The notes: generated by a model not told the origin, from the letters alone. DNA of 64,000 nucleotides from an uncultured Jannaschia sp. (GCA_947494145.1 CANLTZ010000004.1:186001-250000), one strand, 5' to 3'; counted from the first letter of the stretch, positions 25,352 through 35,574 are shown. A program made the numbers and translations.

Positions 25352-26176
25352 TCAGGCGCGCCAGCGCAGCACCCGCCGTTCGACCCAGCCGATTGCGGAG
25401 CTGGTGGCCACGCCCAGCACCGACAGGATGACCACACCGGCAAAGAGCCTCTCCAAATCGTAGAGCGACCCGGCCTCCAGGATATAGGCCCCGATCCCGT
25501 ATTCGGCGCCCAGCATCTCGGCGGCGACCAGCAGGATGATGGCGATGGCCAGCCCGATGCGCAGCCCCGAAAGGATGCCCGGCATCGCACCTGGCAGCAC
25601 GATTTTGCGCACGATGGACCACCAGCGCAGCCCAAAACTCTGCCCCATGCGGATGAGTGTCCGGTCCACATTGTCGACGGCGCCATAGGTGGCCACGACC
25701 ATGGGCGTGAAGGTTCCGAAGGCGATCAGCGCGTATTTCGACCCTTCCCCGATGCCGAACCAGATGACGAAAAGCGGCAGCAGCGCGATCTTGGGCACCG
25801 GGAAGATCGCCGCGACCAACGGCACGAGGCCCGCGCGGATCAACCCGAACAGCCCGATCAGTGTGCCGATCCCGATGCCCGCCAGCGCGCCAAGGGCGCC
25901 GCCTACCAAGAAGCGGCTGACGGAGGGAAACAGATGATCCCAAAGCGCACCGGTCACGTAAAGCTGCCGGAACGTGTCCAGCACGTCGGAGGGCAGGGGC
26001 AACGTCAGTGCGCTGATCCACCCTTGCCGAAGGCCGATTTCCACCACCGCGATGATCGCCACGAAGACGAGCACGCCGGCCCAGCGATTGCCCCGTGGGC
26101 GGAACCCGCCGCCGCGGAAGGGGACCGGTTGGGTGACCTTTGTCCGGGGGGCTTCGGCGCGGTTGACCTCAGCCAT
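25352..26176 (-). CDS. ABC permease, nitrate/sulfonate/taurine type (SsuC-like)
   Basis: Inner-membrane permease, 274 residues with six hydrophobic segments. The start MAEVNRAEAPR overlaps the ATPase gene by eight bases. Family features are the LPLPSDVLDTFRQL entry, IFPVPKIALLPLFVIWFGIGEGSKYALI, and the EAA loop RMGQSFGLRWWSIVRKIVLPGAMPGILSGLR. It is the last gene of a binding protein-ATPase-permease transcript. Family members carry nitrate, sulfonates, taurine or pyrimidine precursors; none can be assigned. Confidence 0.92.
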   Translation of the reverse strand: MAEVNRAEAPRTKVTQPVPFRGGGFRPRGNRWAGVLVFVAIIAVVEIGLRQGWISALTLPLPSDVLDTFRQLYVTGALWDHLFPSVSRFLVGGALGALAGIGIGTLIGLFGLIRAGLVPLVAAIFPVPKIALLPLFVIWFGIGEGSKYALIAFGTFTPMVVATYGAVDNVDRTLIRMGQSFGLRWWSIVRKIVLPGAMPGILSGLRIGLAIAIILLVAAEMLGAEYGIGAYILEAGSLYDLERLFAGVVILSVLGVATSSAIGWVERRVLRWRA

Positions 26177-26918
26177 CCAGCAATTCCGCATCTGCGGCCC
26201 GGGCTTCGTCGCGCATCAAGCCCCAAAGATGGGCCTGCACGTCTTCCATGGCACCCCGCGCGCCCAGCGGGTCCGGGATGTCCACGATTTCCCGAACGGC
26301 ACCGGGGCGGCGTGACAGCACCACGATCTGGTGGCCCAGGCGCACGGCTTCAGCCAGGTTGTGGGTGACGTAGATGGCGGTGAATTGCTCGCGCTGCCAA
26401 AGCTCGATCAGGTCGTCCATCAGAAGTTCGCGGGTCTGCGCGTCCAGCGCGCTGAGTGGCTCATCCATAAGCATGACGGCGGGGTTCACGGCCAGAGCCC
26501 GCGCGATGGCGACCCGCTGTTTCATCCCGCCCGACAATTGCTTGGGCAGGGCCTGGGCGAAATCCGTCAGGCGGGTCCGTTCCAGCACGTCGGCAATGAT
26601 GGCATCCGGGTCGTCCAACCCGTGATCTTCCAGCACCAGGCTCACATTGCCCGCAACGCTGCGCCAGGGCAGCAGGGCGAAGTCCTGGAAGACGAAGGTC
26701 AGCGGGTTCAGGCAGCCGGGCGGTGGCGCACCCATCTGCAGGACTTGCCCCGCATGGGGCTGCTCCAACCCGCCGACCATCCGCAATAGCGTGGATTTCC
26801 CGCAGCCCGAGGGTCCGACGATGCAGACGATCCGCCCCGCCGGAATCTCCAGCGAGATGTCGCGCAGCACCTCCGTGTCGCCATAGCGATGGGACAGCCC
26901 CTCGATCCGCAGATCCAC
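26169..26918 (-). CDS. ABC ATPase, nitrate/sulfonate/taurine type (SsuB-like)
   Basis: ATPase subunit, 249 residues. The GTG start at 26918 is one base after the binding-protein stop. Walker A is GPSGCGKST, the Q loop FVFQDFALLPWRSV, signature LSGGMKQRVAIARAL, Walker B VMLMDEPLSALD, and switch His in YVTHNLAEAVRLG. Length and the LLPWRSV loop are typical of the SsuB/TauB group. It overlaps the permease gene at its 3' end. Confidence 0.93.
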   Translation of the reverse strand: MDLRIEGLSHRYGDTEVLRDISLEIPAGRIVCIVGPSGCGKSTLLRMVGGLEQPHAGQVLQMGAPPPGCLNPLTFVFQDFALLPWRSVAGNVSLVLEDHGLDDPDAIIADVLERTRLTDFAQALPKQLSGGMKQRVAIARALAVNPAVMLMDEPLSALDAQTRELLMDDLIELWQREQFTAIYVTHNLAEAVRLGHQIVVLSRRPGAVREIVDIPDPLGARGAMEDVQAHLWGLMRDEARAADAELLDG

Positions 26919-26919
26919 C

Positions 26920-27930
26920 CTAGGCGCCGATCACGTCCACGTAGCGGGTGTCGAGAAGCTGCTCGAACGCGAAATCGGTGTCGATCAGCCCCTCGGATTG
27001 GAACCATTCGACCTGGTCGCGCACCGATGCCGCGTTCAAGGCCGCTCCTTCGTTGATCCGCATCGTGCCGTTGATGATGGAAGGCGCGGCGCGCTCCCGC
27101 TCCCGATCCGTGTAGACATATTTGTGGATCAGATCGACCATGGCATCGACCCCCGCATCGCCGCCCGCGCGGTCGATCATCGTGGAATTGTAGTCGGTGA
27201 TGCCCGCGGTGAAGGCGCTAAGGAAGGCTTCGGTCTTGCCGGAATCGTTGGCGTTGCGTGTCGATGTGAAGACCGTCGTCACCTGATAGTCAGGCAGGTA
27301 ATCCGCCACGTCGCCGATGATATGGATGGAGGGGCCGCTGGCCAATGGCTTGGCCAAATGGGGCACGATGGACCAAGCGTCGATCTGCCCGGATTTCAGC
27401 GCGCCGATCACCGCGCCGACCTTCTGGAGCGGCACGAAAGTCAGATCGGCGCCCTCGGCCGCCGCGATCTTGGACCCCATGTAATGGAAGCTGGACCCGG
27501 CCGTGGTCATCCCGAACCGCCTGCCATCCAACCCGGCGGGGCTGGTGACGCCATCCTGATAGGCCGCGTCCGAGACGAGTATCTTCTGCCCGTCGATCCC
27601 CGGTTCTTCGGACAGGCCGCCACCGATCACTTTGATCGCCCCGCGCTTGGCCAGGTTCACCAATCCGCCGGACACGGCGGTCATGGCGTAATCCACATCA
27701 CCGGACGCGATGGCCACAGCCATGGGCTGCGCGGCCTGGAAGAATTCCAACTCAACATCCAGGCCCGCTTCGGCGAAAAGGCCCTTTTCCAAGGCGATGA
27801 AGCTGGGCGAATGCGAGGTGAAACGCAGCGCGCCTACCTTGAGCTTCGTGCCCTCCGCGATGGCGGGTGCGGCTAGCGTGGCGGTGGCGGCGCCCATCAG
27901 GGCGAGCGTCTGGCGGCGGGTGATGGTCAT
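26920..27930 (-). CDS. NMT1/SsuA-type ABC substrate-binding protein with Tat signal
   Basis: Periplasmic binding protein, 336 residues. The N terminus MTITRRQTLALMGAATATLA is a twin-arginine signal, with cleavage near AIAEG. The mature part shows the NMT1/SsuA pattern GALRFTSHSPSFIALEKGLFAEAGLDVE and GDVDYAMTAVSGGLVNLA. Tat export suggests folding or cofactor binding before secretion, or simply family habit. First gene of the leftward importer operon. The ligand is unknown. Confidence 0.9.
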   Translation of the reverse strand: MTITRRQTLALMGAATATLAAPAIAEGTKLKVGALRFTSHSPSFIALEKGLFAEAGLDVELEFFQAAQPMAVAIASGDVDYAMTAVSGGLVNLAKRGAIKVIGGGLSEEPGIDGQKILVSDAAYQDGVTSPAGLDGRRFGMTTAGSSFHYMGSKIAAAEGADLTFVPLQKVGAVIGALKSGQIDAWSIVPHLAKPLASGPSIHIIGDVADYLPDYQVTTVFTSTRNANDSGKTEAFLSAFTAGITDYNSTMIDRAGGDAGVDAMVDLIHKYVYTDRERERAAPSIINGTMRINEGAALNAASVRDQVEWFQSEGLIDTDFAFEQLLDTRYVDVIGA

Positions 27931-28046
27931 GGCGTTTCTCCTCCGAAAGATCGGCGGTCAGGATGACGCGGCCTCGCCCGGTGTCAACGCCCCGCAGCCA
28001 CACCCTGGGATCCCGCATCCGGCCAGGCACGGCGGCGCGGCAGGCG

Positions 28047-29018
28047 TCAGATCGTGATGTCGACCAGATCGTCCATCGCGGCTTCGATCGTCGGATATTG
28101 GAACCGATATCCCGCTTCGAGAGTGCGCTTCGGCACGACTTTCTGCCCTTCGATCAGGATCGTGGCGCGGTCCCGTCCGACGACCGCGTCGATCAGCCAA
28201 ATTGGGATCTTCCACAAGACCGGTCGATGCAGGGCGCGCGCGAATGCGCGAGTGAATTCTTCGTTGGACACGATGCCGGGCGAAACCGCGTTGAAACGCC
28301 CCTCGGCCGTGTCCCGATCGATCAGATGAACCAGAATTCCGACCATGTCGTCGATATGGATCCAAGGAAACGGCTGCTGTCCCGACCCGATGATCGCCCC
28401 GGCGCCCAAGCAGAACGGCAATCGGATGATCGGCAGAAATCCCCGCGCCCGCCCGATGCGCCAGAGCCGGCCCAGGAATGAGCCGCGATCCACCTTTCCC
28501 AGGACCACGCCGATGCGGACGCGGACATGGCGGATGCGCTTGGTGTCCAGATGGTCCGCCGCGCTTTCCCACTGGCCGACAAGTTCGGCTGGAAAGTCGA
28601 GGCCCATGGGCTCCGCGCTCTCGTCCAGGTCGGGATAGCTGCCGCCGTTGTCGCGATTGGTTCCGTAGAAGCATTTCCCCGCCGTAGATACGAAGACTTC
28701 CGGCGGTACGTCCGACGCATTGATCGCATCCACCAGGCTTCGGGTGGTGCGCAGACGAGACTGAATGACTTCATCGCGATACGTGTCCGTCCATCGCCGG
28801 CCGGGTTGCAAGATATGCTGCCCCGCCAGGTTGACGACCGCATCGACGCTGGGAATGCCGTCGCGCTCGATGTCGTCCCAGGTGATGCGCTCTGCGCCAG
28901 GCGTGCGGGAAATCAGCGTGACACGGTCGCCCCTTGCGCGCAGATGCGCAGCGAGCGCCGAGCCGATGAAGCCCGAACCACCACCGATCAGGACGTGCTT
29001 GGACGTTGTGTCTACCAT
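28047..29018 (-). CDS. TIGR01777-family NAD-dependent epimerase
   Basis: A 323-residue short-chain dehydrogenase-like protein of the SulA/YfcH (TIGR01777) group. The start MVDTTSKHVLIGGGSGFIGS carries the GGxGFIG nucleotide motif. The VVNLAGQHILQPGRRWTDTYR stretch is diagnostic, as is the C-terminal DUF1731-like segment RALHRPVLWKIPIWLIDAVVGRD. The substrate of this family is unknown. No clear ribosome site precedes the chosen start. It lies downstream of typA on the same strand with a 126-bp gap. Confidence 0.87.
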   Translation of the reverse strand: MVDTTSKHVLIGGGSGFIGSALAAHLRARGDRVTLISRTPGAERITWDDIERDGIPSVDAVVNLAGQHILQPGRRWTDTYRDEVIQSRLRTTRSLVDAINASDVPPEVFVSTAGKCFYGTNRDNGGSYPDLDESAEPMGLDFPAELVGQWESAADHLDTKRIRHVRVRIGVVLGKVDRGSFLGRLWRIGRARGFLPIIRLPFCLGAGAIIGSGQQPFPWIHIDDMVGILVHLIDRDTAEGRFNAVSPGIVSNEEFTRAFARALHRPVLWKIPIWLIDAVVGRDRATILIEGQKVVPKRTLEAGYRFQYPTIEAAMDDLVDITI

Positions 29019-29144
29019 GTCGGCAGACTGGCCGCGGAGTTTGGCGGAACTGTGGCGGCGTGGGGCCTTCGGGCCTGGTTGGTGGCCGCCCAGAACGGCA
29101 TATCCATGCAAGACCTTGCGGCATGCGTGGATATGCACCCGATG

Positions 29145-30965
29145 TCATCCCGCCGCGCGGGCCTGGCGCTTGCGCTCATGGGGGTCGAGGAAGCGCTTGC
29201 GCAGCCGGATGGCGTTGGGCGTGACTTCGACCAATTCATCATTGTCGATATAGGCGATGGCCTCTTCCAGCGACATGCGCACTGGCGGTGTCAGGCGCAC
29301 GGCTTCGTCGGTGCCGCTGGCGCGCACGTTGGTCAGCTTCTTCCCCTTGAGCGGGTTCACTTCCAGGTCATTGTCCCGGCTGTGTTCGCCGATGATCATC
29401 CCCTGATAGACCTGTTCCTGCGCGCCGATGAAAAAGCGCCCGCGATCTTCCAGATTGAAGATCGCATAGGCCACGGAAACGCCGTCTTCCATGGAGATCA
29501 GCACACCCGCGCGCCGCCCCGGAATGGCACCTTTATAGGGTTGCCAGTCATGGAAGACGCGGTTCAGAACGCCCGTTCCGCGTGTGTCGGTCAGGAATTC
29601 GCCGTGATAGCCGATCAGCCCGCGGCTGGGCACATGGGCCACGATGCGGGTCTTGCCGGCCCCGGCGGGTTTCATTTCCACCAGGTCGCCTTTGCGCGCG
29701 CCGGTGATCTTTTCGATCACCGTGCCGGAATAGTCGTCATCCACATCGATGGTGACTTCCTCGATGGGCTCAAGCCGCTGGCCGCCTTCTTCGCGGAACA
29801 GCACCTGGGGCCGCGATACGCTCAGTTCGAACCCTTCGCGGCGCATGTTTTCGATCAGCACGCCCATCTGCAATTCGCCGCGTCCGGCCACTTCGAATGC
29901 CTCGCCGCCCGGCGTGTCGGTGACCTTGATGGCGACGTTGGTTTCCGCTTCCTTCATCAGCCGGTCGCGGATGACACGGGATTGCACCTTCTTGCCATCG
30001 CGGCCCGCAAGCGGGCTGTCGTTGATGCCGAAGGTCACCGTGATGGTCGGCGGGTCGATGGGTTGTGCGGGCAAGGGCACATCGATGGAGGTATCGGCCA
30101 GCGTGTCGGCCACCGTGGCCTTGGACATGCCCGCGATGGTGACGATGTCGCCCGCTTCCGCCAGGTCGATGGGCTGTTGGCTCAGCCCCCGGAAGGCGAG
30201 GATTTTGGTCACGCGGAACTGTTCCAGCTTGGCGCCTTCGCGCGACAAAGCGTGCAAGGTCTGGCCCGCCTTCAGCGTCCCCGATTCCACCCGGCCCGTC
30301 AGGATGCGCCCAATGAACGGGTCGGCGCCCAGCGTCGTCGCCAACATGCGGAAGGGCTTGTCCTTGTCCGCGATTTGCTTGGGCGCGGGCACATGGTCCA
30401 CGATCAGATCGAAGAGGGCCGACAAATCCTTGCGCGGCCCGTCCAGGTCGTGATCGGCCCAGCCCGAACGGCCCGATGCGTACATGGCCGGGAAGTCCAG
30501 CTGTTCGTCATCGGCACCAAGATTGGCAAACAGGTCGAAGCATTCGTCCAGCGCGCGGTCTGGCTCGGCATCGGGTTTGTCCACTTTGTTCAAGACCACG
30601 ATGGGCCGCAGCCCCAGGGCCAGCGCCTTCGACGTGACGAATTTCGTCTGCGGCATGGGCCCTTCGGCCGCGTCCACCAGCAGCACGACGCCGTCCACCA
30701 TGGATAGGATCCGCTCCACCTCGCCGCCGAAATCGGCGTGGCCCGGCGTGTCGACGATGTTCACCCGCGTGCCGTTCCATTCCACCGACGTGGCCTTGGC
30801 GAGGATGGTGATGCCCCGCTCCCGCTCCAGATCGTTGCTGTCCATGGCCCGCTCGGCGGTGGCTTCGTTTTCGCGGAAAGTGCCCGATTGTTTGAGCAAC
30901 TCATCCACCAGCGTGGTCTTGCCGTGGTCAACGTGCGCGATGATCGCAATATTGCGAAGGTCCAT
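29145..30965 (-). CDS. typA: Ribosome-associated GTPase TypA/BipA
   Basis: Translational GTPase, 606 residues, the standard length. The start [20 protein letters not shown] contains G1 (AHVDHGKTT). RGITI is the switch I Thr region, [14 protein letters not shown] is G3 and NKVDKPDA is G4. The C-terminal TypA-specific region includes [21 protein letters not shown] and ends [11 protein letters not shown]. It acts in 50S subunit assembly and stress adaptation. Monocistronic and divergent from the di-haem peroxidase gene. Confidence 0.97.
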   Translation of the reverse strand: MDLRNIAIIAHVDHGKTTLVDELLKQSGTFRENEATAERAMDSNDLERERGITILAKATSVEWNGTRVNIVDTPGHADFGGEVERILSMVDGVVLLVDAAEGPMPQTKFVTSKALALGLRPIVVLNKVDKPDAEPDRALDECFDLFANLGADDEQLDFPAMYASGRSGWADHDLDGPRKDLSALFDLIVDHVPAPKQIADKDKPFRMLATTLGADPFIGRILTGRVESGTLKAGQTLHALSREGAKLEQFRVTKILAFRGLSQQPIDLAEAGDIVTIAGMSKATVADTLADTSIDVPLPAQPIDPPTITVTFGINDSPLAGRDGKKVQSRVIRDRLMKEAETNVAIKVTDTPGGEAFEVAGRGELQMGVLIENMRREGFELSVSRPQVLFREEGGQRLEPIEEVTIDVDDDYSGTVIEKITGARKGDLVEMKPAGAGKTRIVAHVPSRGLIGYHGEFLTDTRGTGVLNRVFHDWQPYKGAIPGRRAGVLISMEDGVSVAYAIFNLEDRGRFFIGAQEQVYQGMIIGEHSRDNDLEVNPLKGKKLTNVRASGTDEAVRLTPPVRMSLEEAIAYIDNDELVEVTPNAIRLRKRFLDPHERKRQARAAG

Positions 30966-31131
30966 GGGTTCGTACCTAGAAGAAAACAGGGAGGTTGCGC
31001 GCGCGATACAGGGCCGCGCCGCAGAAAGCCAGCTTTCCGGTGCCGCCGTCATGCGGTCGTGATTTCGCCAGCGCCCGCCGGGGCGGTTGGCCGCGCCTGG
31101 GGCCCTTTCCCTTCGGCGGTGGCCATGCATC

Positions 31132-32436
31132 ATGGCGCCCATGCTGCGCCGTCTTGTCACCGCCCTTTGCCTGTTTGCCCTGCCCGCCCCCGCCATGGAG
31201 TTTCCCGCCCCTGTGGACGACGCCGATTACCGTACCACGGACCCGGCCAAGGTGGCGCTGGGCCAGCTTCTGTTCTGGGACCCGATTCTGTCGGGCAATC
31301 GCAACATTTCGTGCGGGACGTGCCATCACCCGCGGTTCGGCACCGGCGACGGGCTGTCCCTGGGGCTTGGCGAAGGCGGCGTGGGTTTGGGCCCCGACCG
31401 CGTGGCCGACCCTGAAAACCCACCGGAACAGCGTATTCCCCGCAACGCGCCCGCATTGTGGAACCTGGGTGCCCATGAATTTACCGTCCTGTTCCATGAT
31501 GGCCGGATCGAGGTGACGGAAGACGGGTTGCGCACCCCCATGGGCCCCGAAATGACGGAAGGGTTCGACACCCTTTTGTCGGCGCAAACCATGTTTCCCG
31601 TCCTGTCACCCGACGAAATGGCTGGCCATTATTCCGAGAATGAGATCGCCCAGGCCGTTCGCATCGGCCGCATCACTGGCCCAGGTGGCGCATGGGATCT
31701 GCTGTCTGACCGCGTGCGGGCCATCCCCGAATATGTCTCGCTCTGGGAAGCCGCCTTTCCCGGCGACGATAGGCTGGACTTCACCGATATTTCCGACGCG
31801 ATTGCCCAGTTCATGGAACATGAATGGCGGTCCGACACATCGCCCTTCGACGTCTGGCTGCAAGGCGAGGGGGATTTGCCGTCGGATGCCTTGGCGGGGT
31901 TGGAGTTGTTCTATGGCAGTGCGGGCTGTGCCACCTGCCATTCCGGGCCCTTCCAGACCGACCATGCCTTCCACGCGATGGCGCAGCCGCAGCTTGGCCC
32001 CGGCAAGGCGGCGCGGTTCGAAACCCATGCCCGCGACGATGGTCGGATGCGCGTGACCGGAGACGCAGGCGACCGGTTCGCCTTCCGCACGCCCAGTCTG
32101 CGCAACGTGACGCTGACGGGTCCGTGGGGCCATGCGGGCGCCTATGCCGACCTGCGCGCCTTCTTGCGCGACCATGCCGCGCCGCGCGGGGCGTTGCCGG
32201 GCTATGGCCGTGACGTAGTTTTGCCCGCTTTGGAGGTGGAGGATTGGCGCGTCCTGGACGACCCCGAACAGGTCGCCGCCCTTCGCGCGGCCGTCCGTGG
32301 CCATGACCGGGCGTTGGCTGAGGCGGAGGTTTCCGCGCTTCTGGCGTTTCTGGAGGCGTTGCGCGACGACGCGGCGCAGGTGGGGCGTTTAGGTGTGCCC
32401 GAGACGGTGCCATCGGGGTTGGCGGTGGATAAGTAG
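31132..32436 (+). CDS. Di-haem cytochrome c peroxidase/MauG-family protein
   Basis: Exported protein, 434 residues, with two c-type haem motifs: CGTCH at 61-65 and CATCH at 266-270. The N terminus MAPMLRRLVTALCLFALPAP is a signal peptide; ATG 31141 is an alternative start. The usual CcpA landmarks follow: DPAKVALGQLLFWDPILSGN before the first haem, RNAPALWNLGAHEFTVLFHDGR, and a C-terminal FRTPSLRNVTLTGPWGHAGAY. Family members reduce hydrogen peroxide or oxidise protein residues in the periplasm. The gene stands alone, so the partner is unknown. Confidence 0.9.
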   Translation: MAPMLRRLVTALCLFALPAPAMEFPAPVDDADYRTTDPAKVALGQLLFWDPILSGNRNISCGTCHHPRFGTGDGLSLGLGEGGVGLGPDRVADPENPPEQRIPRNAPALWNLGAHEFTVLFHDGRIEVTEDGLRTPMGPEMTEGFDTLLSAQTMFPVLSPDEMAGHYSENEIAQAVRIGRITGPGGAWDLLSDRVRAIPEYVSLWEAAFPGDDRLDFTDISDAIAQFMEHEWRSDTSPFDVWLQGEGDLPSDALAGLELFYGSAGCATCHSGPFQTDHAFHAMAQPQLGPGKAARFETHARDDGRMRVTGDAGDRFAFRTPSLRNVTLTGPWGHAGAYADLRAFLRDHAAPRGALPGYGRDVVLPALEVEDWRVLDDPEQVAALRAAVRGHDRALAEAEVSALLAFLEALRDDAAQVGRLGVPETVPSGLAVDK

Positions 32437-32477
32437 GGGACGGAGGGGTCGCTTGGTGAGGTTTTCGTTGCGCACCA

Positions 32478-32645
32478 AGGGCAGGAATCAAGCCGCAGGG
32501 GGCCGGTCTATCGCCGGGCCGACCCCCTGCCCGGCGATTTGGTTGATGTCATGCGCCGAATGGCTATCCGACGGATTTGGTTGCCATAAAGCGCCTCGCC
32601 TTATCGTGGCAGCGCCGCTCTCCGGACCGGCGTCGCCACGGCTAC
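32478..32645. repeat. Dispersed structured repeat, copy C (convergent intergenic)
   Basis: Within the 334-base gap between the peroxidase gene and the convergent UnbV-type gene. It holds caggaatcaagcc followed by ggccggtctatcgcc, matching the hairpin block of copies D and E. A perfect ten-pair hairpin ATCGCCGGGC / GCCCGGCGAT (32510-32538) follows, then ccataaagcgc (32584-32594) and gcagcgccgct as in copy A. The remaining 125 bases up to 32770 hold the palindrome GTCCATGGAC (32703-32712) and no recognisable gene. Confidence 0.6.
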
Positions 32646-32770
32646 GGTTTATCTGGACGTGGAATGCACCAGAGACACCGTTGAATCGCCGACCCACAGC
32701 CCGTCCATGGACCAGATTGCACTTGAAAAACGTCTATCGCGATGGATCGAGGTCCAGCGCCCATCAAGCG

Positions 32771-34222
32771 CTACCGAACCAGCCGTACCTGCCCTTCCTC
32801 CACCGGCACCCAATCACCGATTTCACCGTCCGGCCAAATCACCCGCAGGTCCGCCGTGCGTGCTTCCCCCAGCCCGAAATGCAGCGGCCCCACGGCACCG
32901 CCGGCATGGCCGCCGCCGACCGTCACTTCTTGCACCTGCACCGCGTCGTCCACCCGCAGTTCCACCCAGGCGCCAACCGCATCGCGATTTCCGCCCGCCT
33001 GGGCCAGCGTCACGGACACGAAAGCCCCGGCTTCCGACGCGTTGCGCCACACCTCCAACGGGGCGCGGCGGTTCACCACCACTAGGTCCAGCCGCCCGTC
33101 CAGGTCCAGATCGGCCAAGGCGGCGCCCCGCCCGCGATGGAGCGATGCGACGCCCGCGCCCTCGGACACTTCGCGGAACACGCCGCCTTCGTTCAGCAGC
33201 AGGTTGTTGGGGTCGGCCATGGCCATGCCGGGCATCTGGTCCACGTTGCCCTTGGCGATGAACAGGTCCGCAGCGCCATCGTTATCCACATCGCCCCATT
33301 CCGCGTGCCACCCGGTCGAGGGCCGCCCGTCGTCGCCGGTATGGGGCCGTTGCGCGAAGCTGCCGATGTCGAAGGGCGCCAGCCGGTGCCCCGTCGCGGT
33401 GGACAACATCGTCAACTGATCGCCCATGGAGGTCAGGACCAGATCGGGCCGCCCGTCGCCCGAGATATCGCGCGACGCGATGCCCATGCCCCAGATCGAT
33501 GGCGCCTCGAACCCGTCATCGGGGCCTAGGAACCGGCCTTTCGCCAGCGACCAAAGCTGTTCGGCTCCGCCGCGGACATAATAATGCCGGTCGTTGGACA
33601 GTCTGAGCGTGGCGCGCCCGTCGCGGTCTTCGTCGGAGAAGAGCATCGACAAGGCGCAGAAACCCGGTTGCAACACTGTCTCAGCCCAGCCTCCGTCCAC
33701 CGGGCGCAGCAGCAGGTTCGTATCGCAGGCCTCAAACGGGCCGTCGGGGTCGGTGCGATCCACGTAGTTGCCGAAGGCCAGCGTGGGGCGGCCCTGTCCT
33801 TCCCAGGTGGCGGAAAAGGCCGTGGTCCAGGCGTCGTTTTCGGGCAAGGCATCCGCCCATTCGCTGAACCCGCAATCGCCGTCGCCCCGCAACACCATGT
33901 TCGGGCCGACCCGCAGGACGACGAGGTCCTGCGCGCCATCGGCATCGAGGTCGAGGGCATAGACCCCCGTCGCGCCCGTGATCTTCGGCAGGGGGCCGCG
34001 TGTGAAAGCCATATCCCCGCCATTGCGCAGCAGAGTGCCCGGGTTCTCACCGCCCGCCGCCACGATCTCCGGCAAGGCATCGCCGTCGCAATCGAAGACC
34101 GCGACGCCCCCGCCCACGAAATGTTCCCATCCGCCGGCATAGACATGGTTGGGGACAGCAATGGGCTCAAAAGCCGGGTCGGCCAGGGCGGGCCCTGCAA
34201 GCAACAGAAGCAGCCACCTCAT
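32771..34222 (-). CDS. FG-GAP/VCBS repeat protein with ASPIC/UnbV domain (CRTAC1-like)
   Basis: Exported protein of 483 residues. The signal peptide is MRWLLLLLAGPALA. Beta-propeller FG-GAP repeats are marked by calcium-loop motifs: DCDGDALPEIV, DLDADGAQDLVVL, DISGDGRPDLVLT, DVDNDGAADLFIAKG and DLDLDGRLDLVVVN. The last 80 residues are an ASPIC/UnbV domain (GAWVELRVDD, GGGHAGGAVGPLHFGLGEA, VIWPDGEIGDW). The role is unknown, probably extracellular binding or adhesion. Unexpectedly its ATG overlaps the stop of the ROK regulator gene (ATGA at 34219-34222), so it is translated with the xylose repressor. Confidence 0.85.
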   Translation of the reverse strand: MRWLLLLLAGPALADPAFEPIAVPNHVYAGGWEHFVGGGVAVFDCDGDALPEIVAAGGENPGTLLRNGGDMAFTRGPLPKITGATGVYALDLDADGAQDLVVLRVGPNMVLRGDGDCGFSEWADALPENDAWTTAFSATWEGQGRPTLAFGNYVDRTDPDGPFEACDTNLLLRPVDGGWAETVLQPGFCALSMLFSDEDRDGRATLRLSNDRHYYVRGGAEQLWSLAKGRFLGPDDGFEAPSIWGMGIASRDISGDGRPDLVLTSMGDQLTMLSTATGHRLAPFDIGSFAQRPHTGDDGRPSTGWHAEWGDVDNDGAADLFIAKGNVDQMPGMAMADPNNLLLNEGGVFREVSEGAGVASLHRGRGAALADLDLDGRLDLVVVNRRAPLEVWRNASEAGAFVSVTLAQAGGNRDAVGAWVELRVDDAVQVQEVTVGGGHAGGAVGPLHFGLGEARTADLRVIWPDGEIGDWVPVEEGQVRLVR

Positions 34223-35466
34223 GCCAGCAGGCGCGGCGTCGCGTCCGACAGCGCCAGGGCCGCGGCGCCGCGGGCCCAGACCAGATCGTCCCAGGCATTC
34301 ACCTCGATGGGCGGCGGCGTGTTCAACGTCAGCGAGGCGACTTCGGCCAGCATTTCTTCGGCATAAAGGTAGTCGTACCGCATTCGGCTGCCTGACAGAA
34401 TGATGCGGCGCGGATCGAACAAGTTGGCCACATTGGCCAGCCCCAGCGTCAGATACTTGCCCGCCCGATCAAAGATGGCGCGTGCTGCGGCGTTGCCGTC
34501 CTTGGCTTGGGCGAACAGCGCCTCCAACACTTCGCCCCGGGGCGGCAGGGTGCCTTCCAACGCGATGGCCGCTTCGCGGACCAGGGCGAAATCGGCGACG
34601 TAGGCTTCCAGGCAGCCGCGCTGACCACAGCGGCACAGCGCGCCGTCCAGCTGCACCTTGGTATGCCCCAATTCCATCCCCAGACCGTGAGCGCCGCGAT
34701 AGGGCGCGTGGTTCACCACCAGGCCCAGGCCTACGCCGTATTCGATTGTGACCACGGCGAAGTCGGACAGGTGCCGCCCCTTGCCGAACCACAGCTCCGC
34801 CATGGTCAGCAGGTTCGCGTCATTGTCGACCGACACGGGCAGGGACAAATGTTCCGACACCAGCCGGCCAAGCGCAACATCCCGTTCGCCCAGGATGGGT
34901 GACCAAGTCATGTGGCCTGTGGCGTGGTCCGTCATGCCGGGCAGACCCAAGCCAGCGGCCAGGACGTCATCGGCGGAAACCTCGGCTGCCGCCAACAGGC
35001 GGGCGTAGAGCGTGGCAATCTCATCCAGCAATTGCGCCACAGGGCGTATTTCGGACTGACAGGGCAGTGCCGCCGAGGCGACGGGGTTGCCTGCTAAATC
35101 CACCAGAATGGCGGAATAATCGTGGTCGCTGACTTTCAGCCCTGCAACGTAGCCACGCCGCGCGGCCACGACCAGCGATACGGGGGGGCGGCCCCGACCG
35201 TGGGGCTGGCTGTCATCTTCCAATTCATGCAGCAACCCGCCCGTCAGCAAGTCCGACACGAGGGGCGTGACGGAGCCGGGGCTGACCTCCAACTCCTTCG
35301 CAAGCGCGGCCCGGCTGATTCGCCCGGCGGAGCGGACGGATTCGTAGATCATCTGTTTGAGCGGACGGGTCGCGGCCTGTCGCGCACCGCGCAGCGGCCC
35401 GCAGCCAGGCGCATCCGTTCCCGACAGCTGAGTCGCTGCCCGGGATGGGTGCACGTCAAGCCCCAT
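34219..35466 (-). CDS. xylR: ROK-family transcriptional regulator, probable xylose repressor
   Basis: A 415-residue repressor of the NagC/XylR (ROK) family. The N-terminal winged helix spans about 35-95 (RISRAALAKELEVSPGSVTPLV). The sugar-kinase-like fold follows, with GLGLPGMTDHATG, the DNDANLLTMAELWFG motif, and the ROK zinc signature CRCGQRGCLEAY. It is divergent from xylF and the rest of the xylose operon, so it most likely represses it and responds to xylose. The 214-bp region between them holds candidate operators at 35575-35602. It is coupled downstream to the UnbV-type gene. Confidence 0.9.
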   Translation of the reverse strand: MGLDVHPSRAATQLSGTDAPGCGPLRGARQAATRPLKQMIYESVRSAGRISRAALAKELEVSPGSVTPLVSDLLTGGLLHELEDDSQPHGRGRPPVSLVVAARRGYVAGLKVSDHDYSAILVDLAGNPVASAALPCQSEIRPVAQLLDEIATLYARLLAAAEVSADDVLAAGLGLPGMTDHATGHMTWSPILGERDVALGRLVSEHLSLPVSVDNDANLLTMAELWFGKGRHLSDFAVVTIEYGVGLGLVVNHAPYRGAHGLGMELGHTKVQLDGALCRCGQRGCLEAYVADFALVREAAIALEGTLPPRGEVLEALFAQAKDGNAAARAIFDRAGKYLTLGLANVANLFDPRRIILSGSRMRYDYLYAEEMLAEVASLTLNTPPPIEVNAWDDLVWARGAAALALSDATPRLLA

Positions 35467-35574
35467 TCCTTCGCCTCCGCAACAAAAAGCACGCCTCCCA
35501 ACCGCCTAAGCGGTCACCAAGCGCCTATCTCGCGCGCTCGATTGGGTTTCAGTGAACGATTCTTAGGCCGCCAC

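Noticed and set aside
28527-30707. Very long plus-strand open frame (over 700 codons) opposite typA and the epimerase
   Set aside because: Antisense shadow of two strong genes with no recognisable domain.
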